A stretch of 30,536 nucleotides of DNA from JBBCJT01 sp037190665 (GCA_037190665.1 JBBCJT010000025.1:1-30536), one strand, 5' to 3'; positions 7,798-16,537 are shown, counted from the stretch's first letter. Program-made: numbers and translations. The notes: generated by a model not told the origin, from the sequence alone.

Positions 7798-8313
7798 CTA
7801 CAGCGTCCGCGTCAGCAGCACCTCATCCTTCCCGTGATAGGTCGTGCGCGCGTACTCCACGAAGCCCAGCCGGCCCGCGACCGCGAGCGAGGCGGCATTG
7901 TCCGGCTTGATCATGCAGGCCGCGCGCACCGGGCCGAACCGGTCGCGGCCCCAGCCCAGCGCCGCCCGTCCCGCCTCCGTCGCGTAGCCCTTCCCCTGCA
8001 TCTCCGGCGCGAGCACCCAGCCGATCTCCGGCGCCTCGCCGATCGGCGGGTCGATGTCGCGGCGGAAGTCCATGAAGCCCAGCTCGCCCACGAACTGCCC
8101 CGTGCGGGTTTCCGAGACGACCCAGAACCCCCAGCCGTGCAGCGCCCAGTGGCCGGCATAGCGCAGCACCCGCGCCCAGCATTCCTCGGGCGTGTTCGGG
8201 CGGCCGGTGATGTGGTGCGCCACCTCCGGCCGCGCCCACAGCGCCGCGCAGGTGGGAAAATGGTCGCGTGTGGGGGGAGAGAGCGTCAGGTGCGCCGTCG
8301 TAAGGATCGCCAT
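7798..8313 (-). CDS. GNAT-family N-acetyltransferase (RimJ/RimL type)
   Basis: A 171-residue single-domain acetyltransferase. It begins with TAHLTLSPPTRDHF, the usual opening of RimJ/RimL-like enzymes. The acetyl-CoA binding region is EIGWVLAPEMQGKGYATEAG, containing the Q/R-x-x-G-x-G/A loop, and the C-terminal half has NAASLAVAGRLGFVEYARTT. Members acetylate protein N-termini or small amines; the substrate is not predictable here. The ATG at 8313 is chosen because the longer frame upstream passes into the decayed solute-binding-protein stub and has no homology to acetyltransferases. Confidence 0.88.
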   Translation of the reverse strand: MAILTTAHLTLSPPTRDHFPTCAALWARPEVAHHITGRPNTPEECWARVLRYAGHWALHGWGFWVVSETRTGQFVGELGFMDFRRDIDPPIGEAPEIGWVLAPEMQGKGYATEAGRAALGWGRDRFGPVRAACMIKPDNAASLAVAGRLGFVEYARTTYHGKDEVLLTRTL

Positions 8314-8410
8314 GCGGGCGCAGATGCCGCCGGGATGCCCCGCACCGCAAGTGGTCGGAGGCGCGGATGCAATGAGGGGCGCGGCCGGATGCCGGCACGG
8401 CCGGATGTTC

Positions 8411-8517
8411 AGCCAGGCGGTCAGCTCAGACGATGCAGCGGTGCGTGGGATAAGATCGGGTAAGCCGCCCGGTACCGGACGGCGCTCCCGGAGACCCGGC
8501 CAGGCGGTCAGTTCAGG
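8411..8517. repeat. Pair of short direct repeats flanking about 70 bp
   Basis: GCCAGGCGGTCAGCTCAG (from 8412) and GCCAGGCGGTCAGTTCAG (from 8499) differ at one base. They lie in the gene-free stretch between the acetyltransferase and the solute-binding-protein stub. They may mark the edge of the deletion that destroyed that gene, or be an old duplication. No function is evident. Confidence 0.5.
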
Positions 8518-8561
8518 TGCTGCGGCGGGCATCGTCGTGGGCCGCGTGGCCGACGTGGAGG

Positions 8562-8885
8562 TCACGACCAAGTCGTTGTCGTCTTCGGGCCTGTCGTGCT
8601 CGCCATACCAAGGGTGCCGCTCAGCCGGGAAGGGCTGCCGGAAGCGGAACCGCAAGTGCCGGTCGTCCAGCACGCCAGCTCGTCCGTCACCGCGGCGACG
8701 GTCTGGTCCATCGGTGCGAGCATCATCCAGCGGCGCAGGCTGGCCGCGCAGTCCTGCGCGTGGATCGGCGTGCCGTCATGGAAGCGGATGCCGCTGCGCA
8801 GCGTGATGGTGCAGACGCGGTTGTCCTGCTCGAAGACATGGCCTTCGGCGAGCTGCGGCCGCGGCGCCAGCGTCTCGTCCGCCAC
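8562..8885 (-). pseudogene. Stub of a family-5 extracellular solute-binding protein (peptide/dipeptide ABC transporter), frameshifted and truncated
   Basis: The minus strand encodes PQLAEGHVFEQDNRVCTITL, then LRSGIRFHDGTPIHAQDCAA, then a segment ending in AAVTDELA. This is the early domain of SBP_bac_5 proteins, where a LAEGHTVEDDGLTWTFTL-type stretch precedes RDGLKFHDGxPV. Near 8673 the frame breaks: the expected continuation LDDRHLRFRFRQPFPAE is found one base out of phase, which suggests a single-base deletion. Beyond PFP the homology ends within some 30 residues. The signal peptide and about three quarters of the protein are missing, so no function is retained. The rest of 8314-8960 holds no other recognisable gene. 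Confidence 0.75.
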
Positions 8886-8960
8886 CGTCGCAGAAGCAGG
8901 TGATCATGGGCGAGTCTGGTTAAGAGGTGGCGGTCTCCGCCCGGGCGGCCTTGCCCCCGC

Positions 8961-9734
8961 CTACGCCGCCAGCGCGATCCGTTCGCCGGGACGCGCCGGG
9001 TTTTCCGTCACCCGCACCAGCATCCCGTAGGCGCGGGCCAGCGCGGCCTCGGTCAGCACCTCCTCCACCCGGCCGCACGCGACCGTGCGCCCGCCCGCCA
9101 GCAGCAGCGCATCATCCGCGTAACGGAATGCGAGGTTGATGTCGTGCAGCACCGCGATCACGGCCAGCCCCCGCGCCGCCTGCGTCCGCGCCTCGGCGAG
9201 CACCGCATGCTGATGCGGCAGGTCGAGGCTCGCCGTCGGCTCGTCGAGGAACAGCGCCCGCGCCTCCGGCCCGTCCGCCTGCGCCAGCACGCGGGCGAGC
9301 TGCACGCGCGCCTGCTCGCCGCCCGACAGGGTCGCGTAGTTGCGGCGCGCCAGATGCGACACGCCGGCGCGCGACAGCGCATCGGCCACGGCCTCGCCGT
9401 CCCGCCGCATCTCCGCGGTGCCGGCATGCGGGATACGGCCCAGGGCCGCGACCTCGGCGGCGGCGAGCGGAAAGGCGAGGCTCGCCGCCTGCGGCAGCAC
9501 CGCCCGCATCCGCGCGAGCGCCACCCCGCGCCATGATCCGGCGGCGACGCCCGCCAGCACCACCCGGCCGGCCTCCGGCGCCATCTCGCCCGCCAGCACC
9601 CGCAGCAGCGTGGACTTGCCCGCACCGTTCGGCCCCAGCACCGCGAGCACCCGCCCGGCCTCGGCGCGCAGCGAGACGCCGTCGAGGATGGCGCGCCCGC
9701 CGCGCAGCACGCCGATGCCGTCCGCGACGATCAT
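8961..9734 (-). CDS. hmuV: Heme ABC transporter ATP-binding protein
   Basis: The 257-residue cytoplasmic ATPase that drives heme import through HmuU. Walker A is GPNGAGKST (residues 34-42), the signature is LSGGEQARVQLARVLA, Walker B is ALFLDEPTASLD, and the switch histidine follows in VIAVLHDINLAFRYAD. This arrangement and the DLPHQHAVL stretch are typical of the HmuV/FecE class. The ATG at 9734 overlaps the hmuU stop (ATGA); the much longer open frame upstream is only a shadow of hmuU. It is the last gene of the heme operon. Context with HmuS, HmuT and HmuP makes heme a better substrate guess than ferric siderophores. Confidence 0.93.
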   Translation of the reverse strand: MIVADGIGVLRGGRAILDGVSLRAEAGRVLAVLGPNGAGKSTLLRVLAGEMAPEAGRVVLAGVAAGSWRGVALARMRAVLPQAASLAFPLAAAEVAALGRIPHAGTAEMRRDGEAVADALSRAGVSHLARRNYATLSGGEQARVQLARVLAQADGPEARALFLDEPTASLDLPHQHAVLAEARTQAARGLAVIAVLHDINLAFRYADDALLLAGGRTVACGRVEEVLTEAALARAYGMLVRVTENPARPGERIALAA

Positions 9735-10771
9735 CCCGTCGCCGCCCGGCTGCGGATCAGCAGCGCGAGGAAGAAGGGCGCGCCCAGCAGCGCGGTCACC
9801 AGCCCGATCGGCAGCTCCGCCGGGGCCAGCACGGTGCGCGCGAGCGCATCGGCCGGGGCGAGCAGCCCGCCACCCAGCAGCGCGGAGGCCGGCAGCACCC
9901 AGCGATGATCCGCCCCGCCCGCCATGCGCACCAGATGCGGCGCCACCAGCCCGATGAACCCGATGGTGCCGGACACCGCGACCGACGCGCCCACGCCGAG
10001 CGCGACCACCACGACGGTCGCGAGCTTCAGCCCTTCCAGCGGGATGCCCAGCGAACCGGCTTCCCGTTCGCCCAGGATCAGCGCGTTCAGCCCGCGCGCG
10101 AGCAGCGGTGCGGCGAGGAACAGCGGCAGCAGCGAGACCAGCAGCACGCCGATCTTGGGCCACGTCGCGCCCGCGAGGCTGCCCATGGTCCAGAACATGA
10201 TGTCGCGAAGCTGCAGGTCGTTCGACGCGAAGATGAAGGCGGAGGTGCCGGCGCCGGCCAGCGCGTTCATCGCCACGCCGGCGAGCAGCATGGTCGCGAT
10301 CAGCGTGCGGCCCTCGACCGTCGCCAGCCGCTGGGAGACGAGGCAGACCGCGAGTGCGGCGGCGAAGGCGGCGAGCCCCGGCCCGTGCGGCCGCAGCCCC
10401 GCCGGCAGCAGTGCCGTGCCCAGCACGATCACGATGACCGCGCCGAACGCCGCGCCGGCCGAGATGCCGAGCAGGCCCGGATCGGCGAGCGGGTTGCGGA
10501 ACAGCCCCTGCATCAGCGCCCCGGCGAGGCCCAGCGCGCCGCCGACCAGCAGCGCCATGACCACGCGCGGCGCGCGCAGCGTCCAGACCACCATGGTCGC
10601 GTCCGCATCCGCCGCACCGAACAATGCGCGCAGCACCTCCATCGGCGGGATGCGGATCGGCCCGGTCGCGATCGCCCAGACCGACACCAGCGCCACCAGC
10701 CCGGCGAGGCTCGCGAGTGCGGCCGCGCGCGGCAGGACGGGGGCGATCAGCCCCGCGGATCGCGCAGCCAT
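9731..10771 (-). CDS. hmuU: Heme ABC transporter permease (FecCD family)
   Basis: A 346-residue inner-membrane permease of the FecCD family with many hydrophobic segments. Family landmarks include VLRALFGAADADATMVVWTL followed by RAPRVVMALLVGGALGLAGA, then LMQGLFRNPLADPGLLGISA near residues 85-105, and GTIGFIGLVAPHLVRM in the C-terminal third. It forms the homodimeric channel with HmuV and receives heme from HmuT. The ATG at 10771 overlaps the end of hmuT by 25 bases and the stop overlaps the hmuV start, so the three genes are translationally coupled. Confidence 0.93.
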   Translation of the reverse strand: MAARSAGLIAPVLPRAAALASLAGLVALVSVWAIATGPIRIPPMEVLRALFGAADADATMVVWTLRAPRVVMALLVGGALGLAGALMQGLFRNPLADPGLLGISAGAAFGAVIVIVLGTALLPAGLRPHGPGLAAFAAALAVCLVSQRLATVEGRTLIATMLLAGVAMNALAGAGTSAFIFASNDLQLRDIMFWTMGSLAGATWPKIGVLLVSLLPLFLAAPLLARGLNALILGEREAGSLGIPLEGLKLATVVVVALGVGASVAVSGTIGFIGLVAPHLVRMAGGADHRWVLPASALLGGGLLAPADALARTVLAPAELPIGLVTALLGAPFFLALLIRSRAATG

Positions 10772-11625
10772 GGCCGGTCCGGTAGCGGTGTCATCGCCGC
10801 GTCGGGGTGCAGCGCATGGGCGAGTTCCCAGGCGGCGTGCGCGCTGCGCGGCCCGAAGCCCAGCAGGAACAGCGTCTCGAACCCGATCACGCGCCGGGCG
10901 CGCGCGGCCGGCGTCATGGCGAGCGAGGGCAGTGCGGCCACCGCCTCCGGCCCGCCCATGTTGGCGAGCGCGATATCGGTGGTGACGATCGCGTCGGGCC
11001 TGGCCAGCAGCGCCGATTCCGCCGAGAGCGGCCGGTAGCCGGCATAGGCGCTGATCACGTTCTCGCCCGCCGCGAGCCCCAGCATCGCATCGGCGGCCGT
11101 GTCGCGCCCGGCGGCGAGCGGGCCGCTGCCGAGGGAGAGCAGGAACAGGCAGCGCACGCGCGCCAGCTTCCCCGTGACGGTGGCGAGCGCGTCGAAATCG
11201 GCGCGCACGGCCTCCGCCAGGGCGGCCGCCTCGCGCGGGTAGTCCAGCGCCTCGCCGATCAGGGCGATGGCGTGCAGCAGGGCGGGGGCGTCGTGGACGG
11301 GGGGCACGTGCAGCAGCTTCACGCCCGCGGCCTCGAGCTGCGCGATCACGGGCGGCGGGCCGGCCTCGGCGACGAGGATGATCAGGTCCGGCCGCAGCGA
11401 CAGCACACCTTCCGCCCCCAGCGCGCGCATGTAGCCCACCTGCGGCAGGGCGCGGGCGGCGGCGGGGAACAGGCTGGTGGAGTCGACGCCGACGAGGCAG
11501 TCCTGCGCGCCGATCGCCCAGACGATCTCGGTCAGCCCGCCGCCGGCCACGACGACCCGGCGCGGCCGCGCGGCGAGCGCCGGGGCCGCCAGCGCGCCGG
11601 CCAGGAACAGGCGGCGGGGGATCAT
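10747..11625 (-). CDS. hmuT: Periplasmic heme-binding protein
   Basis: A 292-residue substrate-binding protein that carries heme from the outer membrane to HmuUV. The N-terminus MIPRRLFLAGALAAPALA is a signal peptide with a twin-arginine-like RR. The key block is VGYMRALGAEGVLSLRPDLI; in PhuT and ShuT the tyrosine of the matching VGYxRxL motif is the heme ligand, here Tyr65. The two-lobe FecB-like fold is consistent with the start RRVVVAGGGLTEIVWAIG and the end block RVIGFETLFLLGFGPRS. A good ribosome site (GGAG, nine bases upstream) supports the ATG at 11625. A 206-base gap separates it from hmuS, so it may have its own promoter. Confidence 0.92.
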   Translation of the reverse strand: MIPRRLFLAGALAAPALAARPRRVVVAGGGLTEIVWAIGAQDCLVGVDSTSLFPAAARALPQVGYMRALGAEGVLSLRPDLIILVAEAGPPPVIAQLEAAGVKLLHVPPVHDAPALLHAIALIGEALDYPREAAALAEAVRADFDALATVTGKLARVRCLFLLSLGSGPLAAGRDTAADAMLGLAAGENVISAYAGYRPLSAESALLARPDAIVTTDIALANMGGPEAVAALPSLAMTPAARARRVIGFETLFLLGFGPRSAHAAWELAHALHPDAAMTPLPDRPWLRDPRG

Positions 11626-11831
11626 GCGGTGTCTCCGGTCGGATGGCTGGTCATCGAATATCGGGTCATTGAATGCTGGATCTCACCGGGATCCGGGCCC
11701 GTGGCCGATCGATCGAACTCGGGTAGCGCGGTCCGGCGACGTGCGGACGGGTAGCGCATCGTCGGCGGCGCTCTCCGGCATGACGCGCGGCGGACCCGCC
11801 AGCATCGCCGCCGTCAGGGCAAGGCGAGGGA

Positions 11832-12854
11832 TCAAGCCAGCGTCCCGGCAAGCTCGCGCCAGTCCGGATCCTCCGGCGTGCCGGGCTTGCGCTTGCCGAA
11901 CATCATCGCGACCGCGCGGCCTTCCGCATCGAAGCACTCGACCGAGGTGACGATGCCGTCGTCGGTCGGCTTGCGCACCCGCCAGGCGGAGACCACGCCG
12001 GGTTCCGACAGGTGCAGGTTGAAGCGGGGGTCGAGGACGTTGAACCACGACCCGACCGGCTTCAGCCGCTCCACCCGTCCGGTGTGGATCTGCACGCAGC
12101 CGGGATTGCCGACGAAGATCATGATCGGCAGCGCGGCGGCGGCCGCCTGTTCCAGCACCTGCCGCGGTGCCGCGGGCGACAGCGGCTGCGCCCATTCCGC
12201 GCCGGCGAGCCGCAGCGCCTGCACGCGGCCGACCTTCTGCCGCCGCAGCATCGGGAAGAAATCGTGCGTGTCGCGCAGCCCGGCCCAGGCGGTCCGCAGC
12301 GCGGCGGCATCGACCTCCACGTCGGGGCGGTCGGGCTCCGCCGGCAGCGCCTCGGGCTCGATCGCGGCGGGCTCGATGGCGAAGCGCGCGGCGAGGGCGG
12401 GGAAGACACCCTCCGGCGTGGCCTCGGTCGCGAAGATCTTGTGCACCGCCTGGCCCGCCGGATCGAAGATCTGGATCGAGCCGCGCGGCGATCCGGCGAG
12501 GCCCGCCGGCACGTGGAAGGCGTGCCGCCAGCAGTCGAGGAACAGGCGCAGGTCGATGTCCTCGCCCAGCACCAGCCCCACCCGCCCGTGCAGGCGGATG
12601 TCGCGATAGGCGCCGTGGCGTTCGTGGACGCAATGGTCGTTGCGGGTCAGCGCCATCACCTCGCCCAGCTCGCCGAAGGCGGGGATCAGCGCGGTCCAGT
12701 CCGCGCGCAGCCGCACCACGCCGTCCGCGGCCCAGGAGGCGACCAGCTCGCCTTCCGACACGCCGAGCCGGTTCGCGGCCTCGCGCACGCGCAGCCGCGG
12801 GTCGGTGCCGCGCAGCGCGGCCCAGCGTTCGGAGAGCGGGGCGAGGGTGGTCAT
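11832..12854 (-). CDS. hmuS: Cytoplasmic hemin-degrading / heme-trafficking factor
   Basis: A 340-residue member of the HemS/ChuS/HmuS family, which binds heme in the cytoplasm and degrades it or hands it on. The pseudo-duplicated fold shows in an N-terminal half with VMALTRNDHCVHERHGAY and DLRLFLDCWRHAFHV, and a C-terminal half with IFVGNPGCVQIHTGRVERLK and NVLDPRFNLHL. The first block contains the histidine region that faces heme in the family. The ATG at 12854 is 10 bases after the tonB stop. It sits between tonB and hmuT, as in many hmu loci. The length is slightly below the typical 345-355 residues; nothing essential appears missing. Confidence 0.93.
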   Translation of the reverse strand: MTTLAPLSERWAALRGTDPRLRVREAANRLGVSEGELVASWAADGVVRLRADWTALIPAFGELGEVMALTRNDHCVHERHGAYRDIRLHGRVGLVLGEDIDLRLFLDCWRHAFHVPAGLAGSPRGSIQIFDPAGQAVHKIFATEATPEGVFPALAARFAIEPAAIEPEALPAEPDRPDVEVDAAALRTAWAGLRDTHDFFPMLRRQKVGRVQALRLAGAEWAQPLSPAAPRQVLEQAAAAALPIMIFVGNPGCVQIHTGRVERLKPVGSWFNVLDPRFNLHLSEPGVVSAWRVRKPTDDGIVTSVECFDAEGRAVAMMFGKRKPGTPEDPDWRELAGTLA

Positions 12855-12864
12855 CGGCGGAGCC

Positions 12865-14082
12865 TCATCGCAGCTTGAAGTGCACGGGGATCTCCACCCA
12901 GTGGAGGATCGGCGCGCCGGCGCGCATGGCGGGGCGGAAGGCCCAGCGGCGCGCGGCCTCCATCGCCGAGAGGTCCAGCAGCTCGTGGCCGGAGGTGCGC
13001 CAGAGCTTGACCTCGCGCGTCGCGCCGTCCGGGCCGACCAGCACGCGGATCGTCACCGTGCCCTGGATGCCGCGCTGGATCATCAGCGGCGGGTAGCGCG
13101 GCGGGTTCGGCGAGCGGGCGTAGGAGGCCGTGGTCAGGACCGGCGGGGCTTCCTCCGACCCGCGCGGGGCGGCCTGCGGGGCCGGGGCCGCGTCCGGCGT
13201 GCCGGCGCGCGTGGCGGTCTGGGTGGTCGCGGGCCGGGCGGGCTGCGCCGGGCGCGGCGGGGTCGGGCGCGGCGGCGGCCGTTCGACGCGGGGCTGCGGC
13301 GGCGGAGGCGGCGGCGGGGGAGGCGGCGGCAGTTCCGGTTCCGGCGGTGGCGCCTCGGCCACCTCGGGTTCCGGCGGGGCCATGTCCGGCAGCTCGGCCA
13401 GTTCCGGCTCGGTGAAGGTCACCGGCGGCTGCTCGGGCGGCGGCGGCTCGAGCGGCGGCAGGGTCGGGGTCTCGGGCTCGGCGAAGGTCACGGGCGGCTG
13501 CACCGGCGGCGGCGGTTCCAGCGGCGGCAGCGTCGGCGTTTCCGGTTCCGCGAAGGTGATCGGCGGCTGTTCCGGCGGCGGCGGTTCGGGCGGCGCTTCC
13601 GTGACGGGCGGGGCCGGCTCCTCCAGCGGCGGCAGGTCGGGCTGGTCGGCCTCGGCGAAGGTGGTCGGCTCCTCCGCCGGCTCGCCCGCCTCGGCGGCTT
13701 CCTCGCCCGCGGAGGGGGCCGAGTCGAACATCAGTTCGATGCCGGCCGGCTCCTCCAGCGAGGGCGGTTCGATCGCGAGCCAGGCCATGCCGGCGAACAG
13801 CGCGACATGCAGCAGCAGCGAGGCGGCGCCGGAGAGCAGGCTGGCGCGGCGCGAGCGCCCGGCGACGCGCGGCAGCATCGGCGCCTTCGGGGCGATCAGC
13901 GGCGGGGGCTCGGTCCCCCGCGCGCGCGAACCGGGGATGACTCGCAGCGCGCGCGGCAGGGCGAACAGCGCGGTCCGGCCGGTGTCCGCTGTCGGGGAGG
14001 ATCGCGCGGCCGTCCGGGGGGCGCGACGCGCGACCATGGTCTCGGGTATTCTGCGGCGCGCTTCGGGCGGCATCGCCGTCAT
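12865..14082 (-). CDS. tonB: TonB energy-transducing protein of the heme operon
   Basis: A 405-residue TonB. Residues 1-80 are a basic cytoplasmic extension, residues 82-103 form the single transmembrane helix (SLLSGAASLLLHVALFAGMA), and residues 110-300 are a very Pro/Glu-rich periplasmic spacer. The C-terminal domain has NPPRYPPLMIQRGIQGTVTI with the conserved YP, and ends AARRWAFRPAMRAGAPILHW before the final strand. It passes proton-motive energy from ExbBD to the receptors. The ATG at 14082 begins one base after the receptor stop; in-frame ATGs a little downstream are possible. The spacer carries three 69-bp tandem repeats. exbB and exbD are not present nearby. Confidence 0.9.
   Translation of the reverse strand: MTAMPPEARRRIPETMVARRAPRTAARSSPTADTGRTALFALPRALRVIPGSRARGTEPPPLIAPKAPMLPRVAGRSRRASLLSGAASLLLHVALFAGMAWLAIEPPSLEEPAGIELMFDSAPSAGEEAAEAGEPAEEPTTFAEADQPDLPPLEEPAPPVTEAPPEPPPPEQPPITFAEPETPTLPPLEPPPPVQPPVTFAEPETPTLPPLEPPPPEQPPVTFTEPELAELPDMAPPEPEVAEAPPPEPELPPPPPPPPPPPQPRVERPPPRPTPPRPAQPARPATTQTATRAGTPDAAPAPQAAPRGSEEAPPVLTTASYARSPNPPRYPPLMIQRGIQGTVTIRVLVGPDGATREVKLWRTSGHELLDLSAMEAARRWAFRPAMRAGAPILHWVEIPVHFKLR
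13402..13608. repeat. Three 69-bp in-frame tandem repeats in the TonB spacer
   Basis: GAAGGTSA cores recur at 13414, 13483 and 13552, exactly 69 bases apart. Each unit codes for 23 residues of the type PPPPEQPPVTFAEPETPTLP plus PLE. Because the unit is a multiple of three, copy-number change would lengthen or shorten the periplasmic spacer without a frameshift. Confidence 0.85.
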
Positions 14083-14083
14083 C

Positions 14084-16261
14084 CTACCAGCGCAGCGTGA
14101 CGTTGCCGGCGAAGTAGCGGCCGGGCTGGGCGTACAGGTCGATCTGCTGGCTGTTGGACGCCAGCCCGATCGTGTCCTGGCTGTTGAAGTACTTCTCGTC
14201 CGTCACGTTGAACACGCCGGCATTGATCGTCGCCCAGGTGCCGATGTCCCAGTGCGCGGTCAGGTCGAGCACCGTGTAGGACGGTGCGCGGAAGTAGTTC
14301 GGATCGCTGACCCGGCTGTGCCGCCATGCATGGGTGAGCGCCGCATCGGCGCCGAAGCCCGACGGATGCTGCCAGGACAGGATGGCGACGAGCTTGATCG
14401 GATCGACGCTGTCGAGCGGCTGGTTGGTGTCGTCGTTCTCGCCGCGCGCGTAGGCGAAGGCGCCGCGTGCGGTCCATTGCGGCAGGAACCGCCAGTCGCC
14501 CCGCGCCTCGGCACCGTAGATCGTGACGTTGCCGATGTTCTGGTACTGGAACTGCTGCAGGCCCGACGGCGAGGTGCCGACGACGACCGCGTCGATGAAG
14601 TCGCTGTACTGGTTGTAGAAGGCGGCGAGCTGGAACGACGCCGTCTCCCCGAAGCGGCCGCGCAGCCCGGCCTCGAACCCGTCGCTCTTTTCCGGCTTGA
14701 GATTGCCGGAGGGCAGGATCTCGTAACCGAAGGCGGGGTTGGAGAAGCCGAAATTGACGTTGTCGTAGGGCGGCGCGCGGAAGCCGCGGGCGTACTGGCC
14801 GTAGATCGAGAACCGCTCGTCCAGCCGGTAGACCGCGCCCAGCTTCGGGCTGACCGCCGTCTCCGTCTGCGAGTGGATCTCCGTCGCGCTGCCGGCCGAG
14901 CGGCGGAAGTCGTCATCCGGGCTGGGCGAGAGCCGGTAGTAGTCGAAGCGCCGCGCGGGGATCACGCTGAACGCGCCGCTGCGCGCCTCGTCCAGCACGT
15001 ACCGCCCGCCCTGCCAGGTGGTGCTGTCGGGGAAGTTCTTCGACGGATAGCTCTCGCCCGCCACCGTGGTGGTTGAGGTGCCGGTGATCAGGTTGCGCTC
15101 GTCGCGGAAGCGCGGGCGCGAGGTCCAGGTCCAGTCGAGCGATGCGCCGTAGGTCAGGCGGTGATCCATGCCCAGCCAGGCGAAGCGGTTGTCGAACTGC
15201 ACCTCCCCGCCGCCGATGTCCTGCGTCAGCCCGAAATCGGAATAGCGCAGCCGGTTGGCGGCGGGGGCCGTGGGCACGTTCTTGCGGTACTGCCAGGTCT
15301 GCTCGTCGCGGCTCAGCGTCGAATAGTAGACCCGTGCCTCCATCCGGTCGGCGAGCAGCACCGGCGCCTCGCGGATGTAGTCGAGCTGCACGCGCGTGCG
15401 GCGCAGTGAATCGTCGCCGTTGGACTGGGTGACGGTGGTGGAGCGCTCGGTGCGGATATCGGTGTCGACCTCGCGGCGCAGGAACTCGCCGGTGAAGCGC
15501 AGCGTGTCCACATCCGTCGCGCGATAGACCACGCGGGTGAGCAGCGAGTCCGCGTTCGTGTCCTGCGGGTTGGGGGCGAGGCTGCCGTTCGCGTCCAGCT
15601 CGTGGCCGCTGCGGTGCGTGTACTGCAGCAGCACCTCCAGCGGGCCCTGCCGCGCGGCCCCCATCACGGTCTGCTGCCAGGAATTGTCCGCGCCGCTGTA
15701 GCCGACCTTGCCGGAGATGTAGGTGTCGCGGCCGGGGCGCAGGTAGTCGGCCGGATCCCGCGTCGTGTAGGCGACGACGCCGCCGATCGCGTCCGATCCG
15801 TACAGCGCCGAGGCCGGGCCACGCACGATCTCGACCTGCTTGAGCGTCTCCAGATCGACGAAGTCGCGCGAGTAGTTGCCCGCGCCGATGTTGGAGGAGG
15901 GGGTTTCCTGCACGCGCACGCCGTCGATCTGGATGCGCACGCGGTTGTCGCCGATGCCGCGGATGACATAGCTGGTCGAACCGCCGCGGGCCGGCTGGTT
16001 GCCCACGCTCACCCCCGGCTCGTAGCGCACCACGTCCTGCATCCGCGTCGCCTGCCGGCGTTCCAGCTCCTCGCTGCCCACGAAGGTCACCGTGGCGGGC
16101 ACGTCCTCGATCGGGCGCGCGCCGCGCGTGGCGGTGACGGAGACGGGCGAGAGTTCCGTGGCGGGCGGGGTGGCTTCCGGGGCCGTCTGCGCGGCGGCCG
16201 GCGCCGCGATCAGCGGCAAGGGCAGGATCGAACGCACGAGCGCCTGGCGAAGCGTGGCCAT
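14084..16261 (-). CDS. hmuR: TonB-dependent outer-membrane heme receptor, copy A (hmuR-like)
   Basis: A 725-residue outer-membrane receptor. Residues 1-24 are a signal peptide ending in APAAAQ. The TonB box is SPVSVTATR and the plug domain follows (DVVRYEPGVSVGNQPARGG, IRGIGDNRVRIQIDGVRV, GSDAIGGVVAYTTRDP). The barrel ends in NVTLRW with a terminal aromatic residue. The FRAP-type box (ARGFRAPPYD, near residue 493) and the later SGNLKPEKS correspond to the two signature boxes of heme receptors, although the histidine often found between them is absent; a tyrosine (FGYEILP) is present. It lies between hmuP and tonB. A closely similar copy is encoded upstream (16683-18854). Confidence 0.9.
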   Translation of the reverse strand: MATLRQALVRSILPLPLIAAPAAAQTAPEATPPATELSPVSVTATRGARPIEDVPATVTFVGSEELERRQATRMQDVVRYEPGVSVGNQPARGGSTSYVIRGIGDNRVRIQIDGVRVQETPSSNIGAGNYSRDFVDLETLKQVEIVRGPASALYGSDAIGGVVAYTTRDPADYLRPGRDTYISGKVGYSGADNSWQQTVMGAARQGPLEVLLQYTHRSGHELDANGSLAPNPQDTNADSLLTRVVYRATDVDTLRFTGEFLRREVDTDIRTERSTTVTQSNGDDSLRRTRVQLDYIREAPVLLADRMEARVYYSTLSRDEQTWQYRKNVPTAPAANRLRYSDFGLTQDIGGGEVQFDNRFAWLGMDHRLTYGASLDWTWTSRPRFRDERNLITGTSTTTVAGESYPSKNFPDSTTWQGGRYVLDEARSGAFSVIPARRFDYYRLSPSPDDDFRRSAGSATEIHSQTETAVSPKLGAVYRLDERFSIYGQYARGFRAPPYDNVNFGFSNPAFGYEILPSGNLKPEKSDGFEAGLRGRFGETASFQLAAFYNQYSDFIDAVVVGTSPSGLQQFQYQNIGNVTIYGAEARGDWRFLPQWTARGAFAYARGENDDTNQPLDSVDPIKLVAILSWQHPSGFGADAALTHAWRHSRVSDPNYFRAPSYTVLDLTAHWDIGTWATINAGVFNVTDEKYFNSQDTIGLASNSQQIDLYAQPGRYFAGNVTLRW

Positions 16262-16335
16262 GAGGAACCCCTGATGGGTCGCCCGTGGCTTGCTGGCGAC
16301 GCGGCGCGCGCGGCTGGCTGGCTGGGTGCGACGAG

Positions 16336-16518
16336 CTACTTGGTGAGGATGAGCTTGCCGTTGCGGGTGCGACGCAGACGGTAGGTCTCATCCCCTTGGA
16401 CGATCTCGACCTCGACCGCGTCACCGAGCAGCGTCTGCGCCTCGATGCGTCGCGGCGGGGGCAACCGCGGCGCTGGGCGCGACGGTGCCGGGTCGGCGGG
16501 CGGGTCGCGATCCTCCAT
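16336..16518 (-). CDS. hmuP: Hemin uptake protein HmuP
   Basis: A 60-residue protein whose C-terminal end, YRLRRTRNGKLILTK, is the HmuP hallmark; the preceding RIEAQTLLGDAVEVEIVQGD fits the same family. HmuP is a small accessory or regulatory protein required for full heme-receptor expression in rhizobia. The N-terminus is proline-rich and poorly conserved. The ATG at 16518 is the only in-frame start after the Fur-like box, which ends about 20 bases upstream, so the leader must be very short. The gene is too small for automatic gene callers working with high thresholds and is easily merged into the longer open frame that continues into the neighbouring receptor gene. Confidence 0.85.
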   Translation of the reverse strand: MEDRDPPADPAPSRPAPRLPPPRRIEAQTLLGDAVEVEIVQGDETYRLRRTRNGKLILTK

Positions 16519-16537
16519 ATGCGCTGGGTAGTGCAAC

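Noticed and set aside
11683..11831. Short coding remnant in the hmuS-hmuT gap
   Set aside because: The frame is open only as a continuation of a shadow frame of hmuS; no start signal or family match.
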